From Blastocladiella britannica (Eukaryota; Blastocladiomycota; Blastocladiomycetes; Blastocladiales; Blastocladiaceae), in assembly GCA_025349905.2 (NCBI GenBank), contig MU624960.1, forward strand, positions 1-15,854: DNA of 15,854 nucleotides, given 5' to 3'. The position numbers were made by a program, and so were the translations under genes. A model generated the notes under the pieces. It searched no databases and had not been told where the DNA came from. It worked only from the letters and a program-made list of their open reading frames with translations. Of this stretch, positions 1-7,662 are shown one piece after another (within the stretch, counting starts at the first letter, position 1; each line of letters opens with the position of its first letter).

Positions 1-121
1 GTACAGGGACTGGCGTGACCGGAAATACTGGTCTCGACGACATTTGGAGGTTTGGAGAATTTCTGGAAGAGAGGGATTCAAACACACTCCTGGTGTTCAG
101 GTTTGCTCAAAAACGACAATA
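1..121. other. Flank downstream of the SCYL1-like gene
   Basis: Only 121 bases follow the TAG stop. I see no gene that can be supported. A plus-strand frame is open through it and has a protein-like composition at first (LDDIWRFGEFLEERDSN), but it runs on into the antisense of the SCYL1 tail, so it is not called. Confidence 0.4.
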
Positions 122-2986
122 CTACTTAGACCAATCGAAATCTTCCCCCCATCCGGCATCGTTGGCCATTGGCGCCGGAGCTGCTGGCTTGGCGGAAGAT
201 GAGAATGCTGGGGTCGGGACAAGCGCTGGGAACCCGCTTAGGCCCATGCCCATGGATGCCGCCGGCGGTTGTGGTGCTGCACCTGCAGCAGCAGAGGTCG
301 CGACCATGGGTGCAGTTGAAATCCCGCCCCAACCACCGCCACCTGATCCAAATGCTGACGACGGAGGAGCCGGGAATGCTGCGAACGATCCCTGGCCACC
401 ACCAGTCGATGAGGAAGGAACAGCAGAGCTAGAAGGAACCGCCGGCCACGGCGCAAATGCAGCCGAGATGGACGAGGAGCTTCCCGACGAAGCGTTGCCG
501 CCGCGGCCGATCGTGGATGCCAGCGCCGACGGTCCGGATGGTGGCGGCGGACCGAATGCGGCCGAGAACGCATTGGCCGTCATGGGCGGCGGCTGCGATG
601 ATGCCGGTGCTGCAGCCGGTGGCGCTCCAAACGAAGCGAATCCACCGTTCCCTGATGACGACGAAAACGACGGAGTAGTCGTGGACGACGACCAGAGGTC
701 CTTGGCCGCTGGAGCCGCAGTCCCAAACCCACCCCCCGCGCCACCAAACGGCGACGGCGATCCTGCCAGCGGCAAAGGAGCAGTGCTGGAAGGCAACGCC
801 GGCGCAACGCTCTCCCCCCAGCCACCCCACGCGTCGTCGTCATTGCTGTTACCCACGGCCGCCGCCTTGGCAACCGGTGGCGCCGCACCAAACGCACCAG
901 ATGACTGGGCACCAAACGCACCGGGAAGTGCGGCGCCAAACGGCAAAGGAGCGGATGCCGTATGAGGAGGTGGTGCGCCAAACGGCAGAGGAGCGGATGC
1001 CGCAGCGGCGGCGGCAGCAGCCTGCACGCTCGCCGACCCCGGCACCTCCGTGGCGTGAGTCTTTTCGCCCGTCGCCACCGCCATCGCCGCCTGCGCCTCG
1101 CGCCCGCGGTCCGACTCGGGCGCAGCAACGATCGCCGACTCTGGCATGCCCGCGGCAGCGTCACGGACCACCGTCAACATACCGTCGACGATCTGGAACG
1201 CGAGCGACCGCGCGTTCTTCTCCGAGTCGAGCATCAGCGGGCTGACCGCCGGCATGATCTTGGTGGCCATATCGGGGGCGGTGAAGTACTCGAGACAGGC
1301 CACGAGGCCGGTCAGGGCGGCGACGCGGGCCGCCGGGAATGGGTCGACGAGCGCGCGGGTCAGGCCCGGGATCAGCACTTTGGACCGCATGCTGGTGGAC
1401 AAGTTGGGGGCTACTTTGGCCAGACATACGGTCGCGTTGGTGCGGATCGACGGCTCCGTGTCCTGCTGCGCTTTACCCAGGTGCCGCAGCACGTCGCCGT
1501 TCAGCAGGGAGGTGGACATCACGGGGGCTAGAAGGACCATGGCCCGAACCGTGTGCTCGCGAATGATCGGCGCTGCGTCCATGAACCCGATCGCGACCAT
1601 GGGGAACAACTTGTCAATCATTTTCTTGTCGAGACGCGACACAAACAATGGCAGGGATTCCAGCAGTGCCAGTCGAATCGCACGGTCCTGCAGCGAAAAG
1701 AGCTTGACGAGCGATGGGCTCACCAGGGTTTTGAATTCGGCCTCGGACAGGTGCTCGGCGATCTTGAAGATGGGTGCCAGTGTCTTTGGTGCAACTGATG
1801 TATGAAATGTCAGAACCTTGCCACAAAAAAATGATCTGCAAGTGTTTAACGTACCAGTCCCGAATTCAAGCGAGGTGAGGAGAATAGGCAGCACCTTGTG
1901 CTTGTTGTATTGTGGCGGAAACGCGTCCACTGCCACTGCCACCCGCTCAATCAGGTTGTTGCGCTCGCGTTCGTCCATGACGGCCATGTTTTCCTGAATG
2001 AAAATCTCCATTATTGACTTCTAAAAACCAATTTACAAAAAAAACATGGAATACATACCATGGCAAGCGAGCACTGCACGAGCGGACTGCGCTGAAACTC
2101 CATGGACTGCAAGAACGCCACCGGATCAGGCCGCTGGGCGGGATCCGAGGACAAAAACATGTGCATGTACCGATGCAAGTCGGCCGCCGACGGTGACGAC
2201 GCAGGAACCGCCGCTTGGATCAGGGACCCGAGCGCAAACAGGTCGATCGCGAAAGGGTTGCGGTCGTTGGCTTTCAGGCCGCCCGAGCGCGTTTCGGGTG
2301 CTACGTAGGGCTGTGGGAGCAAATGGCCGTGCGTGTAAAGGGTGCCGTAGGCGTCGGCGGCCGGGGTCACGAGCTCTAGGCCGCCCAGCCTCCACTCGCC
2401 CGCCTGCGTGACGAAAATCGAGCGCGGTTGCAAGTTGCCGTGAATCAGCTTGCAGTCCTTGTGAATGAATTGCAAGGCCGTCTGTATCGGTATGTATGTC
2501 AGTCTCCATGGGTATATGTGTGAGTGAAAAAGGAATGAAAGACGGACCGCGACTTTAAATAGGCCGAGCATGACCAGCCGGTGATCCACGGTAAGATCGC
2601 AGACCGTGACGCGATCCGTGACAATGTACACGTTCGTGTCGGTTGCGTTACCGTCGACGAATCTTTTCGTTAAAATACGTGTCAGTGACCGCCAAAATCA
2701 ATGTCATTTCATCGTCGTACCGCAGGACTTCCGGGTGGCGAATGGTCTTGAACCGCTTGAAGGCATTGAGAGCCAGCGGCATCATTTCCTTACGGCCCGA
2801 GGACCCGTCAAAGTGAAAGACGGTGGCGGCGGCGCTCGAGTCGCGCATGGTCGCGTCGTAGAGCGTCCAGTGACCAAAGTCGCCGTCCACTTTCTCGCCC
2901 AGGGACACGTTCGGGAGGTCTTTACCCGGGCCGACCACGCGCGAGACCGTGGACCGGATAAAGTTGCTGACGAGACTTGCCGCCAT
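122..2986 (-). CDS. SCYL1: SCYL1-like pseudokinase with HEAT repeats (COPI/Golgi trafficking)
   Basis: Five exons, 2986-2721, 2662-2548, 2481-2059, 2020-1855 and 1794-122, give 880 residues. An N-terminal kinase-like domain (about 20-290) lacks catalytic motifs: the catalytic loop reads HGNLQPRSIF instead of HRDLKPxN, and LGGLEL stands where DFG should be, as in animal SCYL1. AFKRFKTIRHPEVLRF matches the family after splicing. HEAT-type helical repeats follow (about 280-540), including HKVLPILLTSLEFG, DRAIRLALLESL and VDPFPAARVAAL. Residues 580-870 are Ala/Pro/Ser/Gly-rich with nine FG dipeptides. The tail carries Trp motifs in acidic context, DDDAWGGWGE (642-651) and GWGEDFDWSK (871-880). 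Animal SCYL1 is a cytosolic scaffold that binds COPI in Golgi-to-ER traffic; its C-terminal RKLD motif is absent here. The start at 2986 is the first ATG and aligns with family N-termini. Two of its introns contain no in-frame stop, so an unspliced reading also looks open. Family assignment is firm; the role is inferred from animal homologues. Confidence 0.93.
1795..1854 (-). other. 60-nt stop-free in-frame intron (SCYL1-like intron 4)
   Basis: GTACGT to CATACATCAG. Splicing joins LLTSLEFGT to VAPKTLAPIFKIAEHL, as in SCYL1. Unspliced RNA would add 20 residues in the first HEAT region with no stop. Confidence 0.78.
2021..2058 (-). other. 38-nt intron (intron 3 of the SCYL1-like gene)
   Basis: GTATGT opens it, then a run of eight T, then GTTTTTAG. 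Removal joins CSLAM to KSIMEIFIQEN, matching the SCYL1 family linker between the kinase-like and HEAT parts. Confidence 0.8.
2482..2547 (-). other. 66-nt stop-free in-frame intron with GTCCGT donor (SCYL1-like intron 2)
   Basis: Removal joins MLGLFKVA to TALQFIHKDCKLIH, which restores the kinase-like helix before the catalytic loop. Both ends are phase 0 and the length is a multiple of three with no stop, so retention would insert 22 residues without a frameshift. The donor has C at +3. Confidence 0.75.
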
Positions 2987-3020
2987 TTAAATTTATTTTA
3001 TACTTTGAGGTGTTGTTGGA

Positions 3021-3030
3021 GACAAAGAGA
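3021..3030 (-). promoter_or_regulatory. Candidate promoter/initiator motif TCTCTTTGTC (SCYL1-like gene)
   Basis: The motif lies 35-44 bases upstream of the ATG at 2986. Near-identical copies precede the next two genes upstream. A TATAAAATAA stretch also lies 7-16 bases before this ATG, probably within the leader. Confidence 0.35.
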
Positions 3031-3062
3031 GCAGGCAATGGAGCGCCACTGCATTTTTTACA

Positions 3063-4171
3063 CTACTTTCCAAGGTACACAGGCTTGCGCTTCTCAGCAA
3101 ATGCCTTAAGGCCTATGTGGCAGGGTATACGTGTCAGGCACTAAGAATCAAACGAAACATAGGAAAAGAGTAACATACCCTCCAACCGATCCGCCGTCGG
3201 AATCACCTGCGCGTAGCACGCCTGCTCGATCCGCAATCCCGACGCCAGATCCACCTCGGACCCAGCATCCACCGCCCATTTGGCCATGCGCAGCGCCACG
3301 GGTCCCTGCGGCGCAATTTCCCGCGCAAGCGCCATTGCCGCCACAAACCCACCGTCCATCACCCCAGTGTCGGCGCGGTTGACAAGCCCCATCGCCAGCG
3401 CGTCGGCGGCCACCAGCTGACGGCCGGTAAACATCAGTTCCTTGGCCAGCGGAACACCGATCAGACGCGGGAGACGCTGGGTGCCGCCCGCGCCAGGGAT
3501 GATGGCCAGCTTGGTTTCGGGCAGACCGAGCTTGGCGCTGGTACCGGCGGTGCGCAGGTCGCAGCACATGGCCAGCTCCAGGCCCCCACCGAGGGCTGCG
3601 CCGTCCAGCGCGGCAATCGTGGGCATGGGCAACGCCGCCACGCCCGAGAACGTGGACCGCAGCGCCGATACAAACGACGAGACTTGGGCCGGGGTCATGG
3701 TGCGGCGTTCCTTTTACATTTCTATCAGTCGGAGAACATATAACGCGTATGACAGCCAGTACGAAATACCTTGAGATCGGCGCCAGCACAAAACACGCGG
3801 TCCACCGCGCTCCGGAGCACCACCACGCGCGTGGTCTCGCTGTCGCGCAGGTGCTCGAGGCACTCGGAGATTTGCGCCAGCAGCGTGCGTGACAGCGCGT
3901 TCTTGGCCGCGGGCCGGTTGAGGGTCACCACCGCAATTCCAGCGTCGCTTTCGCCGTCCAGGTGCGTCACAAAGCACTCGCGCGCCGGATCGGTGACATT
4001 GGGTGTCGTGCCAACCGTGGTTGTCGTAGTCGAGTGCCAGCGAGTACGAGTCAAGACGGCCGTACTGACGGCAGGGACTGCAGTAGACACGGCGGCAGTA
4101 CGGGCACTCACGGCCATGCGACGCGACGCAGCCAGCGCGACAGAGGTCAAGAGCGTACGGCGGAACGACAT
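3063..4171 (-). CDS. AUH: Mitochondrial enoyl-CoA hydratase / 3-methylglutaconyl-CoA hydratase (AUH-like)
   Basis: Three exons, 4171-3770, 3710-3179 and 3112-3063, give 327 residues (human AUH 339). Residues 1-50 have many Arg, Ser, Thr and Ala and no acidic residue, as expected of a mitochondrial presequence (begins [10 protein letters not shown]). The crotonase core follows: GADLK (130-134), the oxyanion-hole segment ALGGGLELA and the next active-site stretch [20 protein letters not shown]. Both catalytic glutamates of the hydratase family are present, at Glu179 and Glu199, with the usual spacing of 20. The 50-base last exon restores the family C-terminus ([12 protein letters not shown]) and would be missed without splicing. 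Family knowledge: AUH hydrates 3-methylglutaconyl-CoA to HMG-CoA in leucine breakdown; the animal protein also binds AU-rich RNA. Close relatives (short-chain enoyl-CoA hydratase) cannot be fully excluded, but GLELA and the C-terminus favour AUH. The ATG at 4171 has A at -3. The stop of the upstream gene is 71 bases away. Confidence 0.92.
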
Positions 4172-4208
4172 TTTGCTTAAAAATTGGTATGATACGGCGA
4201 GGACCCAA

Positions 4209-4218
4209 GGCAAAGAGA
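4209..4218 (-). promoter_or_regulatory. Candidate promoter/initiator motif TCTCTTTGCC (AUH gene)
   Basis: It lies 38-47 bases upstream of the ATG at 4171. Extended, it reads TTCTCTTTGCC, identical over 11 bases to the copy upstream of the dysferlin-domain gene. Confidence 0.4.
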
Positions 4219-4242
4219 AAAGGACCATTTTCCCCCAACACG

Positions 4243-5504
4243 CTACACCAGGATCTCCGCAGGCGGGACATAGATACCATCCCCGACCGATTCTCGGCTG
4301 CCTTGTTGCTGCGACGACGACTGCGACGACACCATGCGCAGCGTCTGCAGCAGCCGGTTCTTGTGCGAAAAGAACTGCATCAGCGCCGCTCCCTCCGTCG
4401 CGAGCCATGGTCGATCGGCCGGGAACGCTTGCATGAGCATCTGTTTAACCATAAGCGAATGAGCATATGAATCAATGGAGAAGAAGAAAAAAAACGAACC
4501 GTCACCACATGCACGCGCGAGACTTCGTAGTCGAGCAACCCGACCCCGGCCCGGAGAGCCTCGCGCCGCGTGTCCGGTGCATCGATACGAGCTCCAAGCA
4601 CGTCGTCCAGGGTGAGGCCCTCGATCGCCATCCCCGCCGTGTCCTCGGTGGTGGCCGATGCACCGTCCCCATCTCCTCCCCCCGACACATTCTGCGGCAA
4701 GAGCGGTGGGACCACCGATACGGTGGCTGTTATCGTAGCAATCACTCCGCCGTCTTCCGGACCCCCCGACCCACCATGCTGGTGATGGTGCATCGCCAGC
4801 CCGAGCGCCAGCGCCAACGACTCGAGCCGCTCGCGGTCGATCCGCGGCGGATGTTTGGTGCGAGACCCGGTCCCACGGCGCACATGGCGACGCAGCAGGT
4901 CCGACAGCGTGACGTGGGCGTGAGGCCGGGCGGCGTGCGCGGCAGCCGCGGCCACGCCCAGATGCGCGGTCGATACGTGCACGGTAGCGGTAGGCGGGAG
5001 TGCACCCGCGAGCCCCGACGGCGCGTGCATTGCCGCCGCTGCTGCGGACATCATGGACGTTGGGCGTTTGGGAAAGTCCGGAGCCGCAGTAGAAGCAACA
5101 GAAGCTGAACTAGGGACCGAACGTGCGCGACGACGCCGGATCCACCGCCGGCGCCGCACGTAGGTGGTGAACGAGCAGGTGGGCGACCACGGGAACGACC
5201 CGAAATTGAACGAGTACATCCAGCCGTCGGCGTCCACGTCCAGCGCCATGTCGATCATCCACTCGGATACCCAGTCCCACGCGTCAGGGTCCGACAGCTG
5301 GATCGAGTCGCGCGGAAGCGAGAACCCGCCGGCCGCGTCCGACCAAGGTGCGCGATCAGTCGGTAGCAACGACCGCGACGAGAACCGAGGGCGACCAATC
5401 AGCGCAGTTCCGCGCTGGTTCTCCCATACCGTGTCGGTGACCACGCGGCCCGAGAGGTGGGCCATGGCCGAGGGGCGGGTGAGATTGGATGAATTCGATG
5501 CCAT
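4243..5504 (-). CDS. Soluble dysferlin-domain (DysFN/DysFC) protein
   Basis: Two exons, 5504-4500 and 4440-4243, give 400 residues. Residues 20-127 form a dysferlin domain: TVWENQR (25-31), a Trp in RAPWSD (54), WDWVSEW (76-82), DADGWMYSFNF (91-101) and the basic RRRRWIRRRR (117-126). These are the spaced Trp, Asp-x-Asp-Gly-Trp-x-Tyr and Arg/Trp hallmarks of the fold in dysferlin, TECPR1 and the fungal peroxins Pex23/30-32. Residues 130-290 are low complexity (Ala, His, Pro, Ser). The C-terminal 100 residues look helical (for example LLDYEVSRVHVVTMLMQAF across the splice) and I do not recognise them. No membrane segment is visible, unlike the Pex30 group with its reticulon-like domain; soluble fungal DysF proteins of the Spo73/Mug65 kind are a closer architectural match. 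A role at peroxisome-ER contacts or in membrane extension is inference. The start is the ATG at 5504 (A at -3); a second ATG lies at residue 14. Confidence 0.8.
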
Positions 5505-5520
5505 TTTTTTGTTGAAGACC

Positions 5521-5530
5521 GGCAAAGAGA
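5521..5530 (-). promoter_or_regulatory. Candidate promoter/initiator motif TCTCTTTGCC (dysferlin-domain gene)
   Basis: It lies 17-26 bases upstream of the ATG at 5504, inside the 113-base gap after the MDH stop. It shares TTCTCTTTGCC with the AUH upstream copy. Confidence 0.4.
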
Positions 5531-5617
5531 AGAGATAACGGATTTGGATACCACGCACACCCGTGGGCTTATTGCTATTATACTAACAAGTACTCGAGAT
5601 AAACAACCAGGCAGGAT

Positions 5618-6935
5618 TCAAACAGACGCCTGCGACCGCTCCGTAGCCGGCGACACCACAGCGGCCGCACCACCCCCGGTCATCGCCGCCGCCGCCTTCT
5701 CCTTGGCCTGGTCCGCCAGTCCCTGAATGTGCGCAAACGCCTCAGCCCGCTCCTCCTGCAGCTCGGCGGTGGTGGCCGCCAACTTCTCCTTGGCGTACGC
5801 GTCGAGCTCGAGCCCGTCGACAATCGTCCACTGGCCATTGGCAATGCGCACCGGGAACGAGAACATGAGGTCCTTGGGCACGCCGTACGGGTTGCCGTCC
5901 GAGACCACCGCCATCGACACCCACTCGCCCGGGCGCGTCCCCACCTGCCAGTCGCGCACGTGCTCGGCGACCGCGTGCGCCGCCGACATGGCCGACGACA
6001 GCTTGCGGGCGGCAATGATGGCGGACCCACGCAGCGAGACGCGCTGCACAAACTCGCCGCGCAGGTACGCCTGGTCGTTGATGGCGGCGGTCAGTGGTGA
6101 CCGCGTGGAGCCGTCGGCGCTCAGCACATGGCCGTGGTCCGGGCACGGGTACTGCGTGTTGGAGTGGTTGCCCCACACGGCCACGTTGCGCACGCGGTCC
6201 ACGGGCACGCCGAGCCGGATCGCCAGCTGCGACCGCGCGCGGTTCTCGTCCAGCCGCGTCAGCGCCGAGAATTGCTGGGCGGGGATCGAGGGGGCATAGT
6301 GCGACATCACCAGGCAGTTCGAGTTGGCAGGGTTGCCAACAACCACCACTCGCACCGACTTCTTCGCCACCGCATCCAGCGCCTCGCCCTGCGCCTTGAA
6401 AATGCCGACATTGGCACGCAGCAGGTCTTTGCGCTGCATGCCCTCGCGCCGGGGCATCGCGCCCAGCATGATCGCCCAGTCCACGTTCGCAAACGCATCC
6501 AGTGGGCTGGTGGTGGGCACCGTGGATGCCAGCAGCGGGAACGCGCAGTCCTCGAGCTCCATCACCACGCCGTGCAATGCCTCGGACGCGGCGGGAATGT
6601 CGAGGAGGTGCAGGATCAGGCGCTGTTGTTCATATTCCCATTAGTTTTTTTTATTCTTCTTCCCATTTTCAAGTCATTGAAGAAGAAAAAAAAGACGTGT
6701 AAAATACCTGGTGAGGGCCAAAGACCTGGCCCGAGGCGAGCATAAACAGGAGCGAGTAGGCGATCTGACCAGCGGCGCCAGTGACGCACACGCGAATTGG
6801 CTCCGACTGAGTCGTAGACGTAATTGATGTTGATGGTGGGACAGACATTTGGTGAGTAATGGAGCGAATGCGTTGCGATGCAATTTTTTGAGTGTTGTTG
6901 TTGTTGGAAGCAGCGGCAGCAGTGGAAGGCGGCAT
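5618..6935 (-). CDS. MDH1: Malate dehydrogenase, type 1 (cytosolic-type), with N- and C-terminal extensions
   Basis: Two exons, 6935-6708 and 6622-5618, encode 410 residues, against about 330 for the family. The NAD-binding glycine motif [10 protein letters not shown] is at 51-60 and the adenosine-binding Asp at 85 in LLDIP. Substrate-loop arginines lie in [12 protein letters not shown] (132-143), followed by GNPANSN (172-178), the catalytic Asp in LTRLDENRA (197-205) and the catalytic His229 in [10 protein letters not shown]. These define the cytosolic/chloroplast-type MDH, which interconverts malate and oxaloacetate with NAD(H). The first ATG (6935) adds 29 residues rich in Ser, Asn and Arg with no acidic residue, which could act as an organelle presequence. 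A second in-frame ATG (residue 30) would give a normal cytosolic N-terminus. About 35 extra residues, Ala-rich, end the protein without a PTS1 tripeptide. At 85 nt its intron is the longest in the window. The upstream gap of 727 bases is by far the largest here, so this gene may have the most elaborate promoter. Confidence 0.94.
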
Positions 6936-7027
6936 GATGGTATTTATGAAAAAGGACGCGCTGCGCGTCAAAGGGTAATGAAAAAGAAGAAGGTTTCTTT
7001 TGGTGATACGACGAAGGTTGTCCTTTG

Positions 7028-7084
7028 TCGCGTTGATATGAATACCTTCGAATTCGAGGGTTATGTTTTTTTTTTTCAACGCGA
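7028..7084. promoter_or_regulatory. Inverted repeat enclosing a 10-bp palindrome upstream of MDH
   Basis: TCGCGTTGA (7028-7036) and TCAACGCGA (7076-7084) are perfect 9-base inverted arms. Between them lies the perfect palindrome TCGAATTCGA (7048-7057). The element sits 93-149 bases upstream of the MDH ATG. Dimeric transcription-factor sites or a cruciform are possible readings; neither is shown. Confidence 0.45.
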
Positions 7085-7148
7085 TACACCAAAGAGTGGG
7101 AAGCGTGTTAGTTTATGTGTCAAAGACGCTCGGTCGGCCCGGGCGTGC

Positions 7149-7168
7149 GTCGCCGAAGGTCCGGCGAC
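7149..7168. repeat. GC-rich hairpin (7-bp stem, 6-nt loop)
   Basis: GTCGCCG and CGGCGAC are perfect complementary arms around AAGGTC. It lies about 215 bases upstream of the MDH start, in the non-coding gap. It could form in DNA or in a long leader RNA. Confidence 0.5.
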
Positions 7169-7616
7169 AGAAAAAGGACCCGCTGTCGCATGAACCGAAA
7201 CAAACAATCAACACGTGCCGCCACCAGCCAATCACTCGAGATTGAAAAAAGTAAAAGAAAAAAAGGCGGGGAGGAAAGAAAAGAATGCTGCGCTGCTGCT
7301 GCTTGCTTGACCACGACAACAAGAGAGGAATCCGCCGTACCGAGGAGGGCGCTTGGGCGGATGCGGTGGTGGTAGGGAGCTGGGGAAGCGGGATCGACAT
7401 GACTGGTCAAGTGCGTTGTGGAAATGGAATGGAATGCGACCAAAAAAAAAAAAATGGGGGGAGAGGACGCTCAAGGGTATTTGAATGTGTGCCGCTTGAC
7501 CGCGGTCCTTGGCCAAAAAAAAAAAAAAAAGGGTTCATGGGAAGCGGCCCTGATTAAACGTGTTGATCCGTCACGAGTCGCTTTTCTGATTCCTTCAATC
7601 CGCGCTGGGGCCAATT

Positions 7617-7636
7617 TACATTAGATTATACATTAG
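7617..7636 (-). promoter_or_regulatory. Repeated CTAATGTA element in the SLC12 3' flank
   Basis: Read on the minus strand, CTAATGTA occurs twice with 4 bases between, 27-46 bases after the stop. The 11-mer TAATGTATAAT within it fits the double UAAU-NNN-UAAU pattern reported for yeast Puf1/Puf2 and holds a UGUA core. AT-rich 3' ends give such matches by chance, so this is tentative. Confidence 0.25.
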
Positions 7637-7662
7637 CTACAATTACCGCTTATCGCTATCAA

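Larger units (their letters stand above)
6936..7662. other. 727-base intergenic region: SLC12 3' end and MDH promoter region
   Basis: This is the only long gap between genes. I see no convincing coding region, tRNA or rRNA. It holds A runs at 7442-7454 and 7515-7530, a T run at 7066-7076, a GC-rich hairpin at 7149-7168, a long inverted repeat at 7028-7084 and AT-rich sequence just after the SLC12 stop. Minus-strand ATG readings in it (for example from 7400) are Phe/Ser/Arg-rich and cross homopolymers, so I do not call them genes. Confidence 0.7.

Noticed and set aside
15..965. 316-codon plus-strand open frame
   Set aside because: It is antisense to the low-complexity tail of the SCYL1-like gene. 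Composition (Ala, Pro, Gly, Asp) mirrors GC-rich codons of the real frame, and no domain is visible.
2011..2631. Separate small kinase-like gene from the unspliced frame
   Set aside because: The frame crosses two introns; splicing restores the continuous SCYL1-like kinase domain.
2648..2986. Stand-alone 112-residue protein
   Set aside because: Its last 24 codons are intron sequence. The donor at 2720 (GTACGA) joins it to VDGNATDTNVYIVTD of the same gene.
7113..7400. 95-codon minus-strand ATG frame between SLC12 and MDH (starts MSIPLPQLP)
   Set aside because: It runs through a poly-T stretch giving Phe runs and matches nothing I know. It might be an alternative first exon of MDH, but no phase-consistent splice could be shown.
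6936..7662. tRNA or snRNA gene in the long gap
   Set aside because: I looked for A/B boxes, cloverleaf arms and U6-like sequence on both strands and found none convincing; the 7149-7168 hairpin is isolated.
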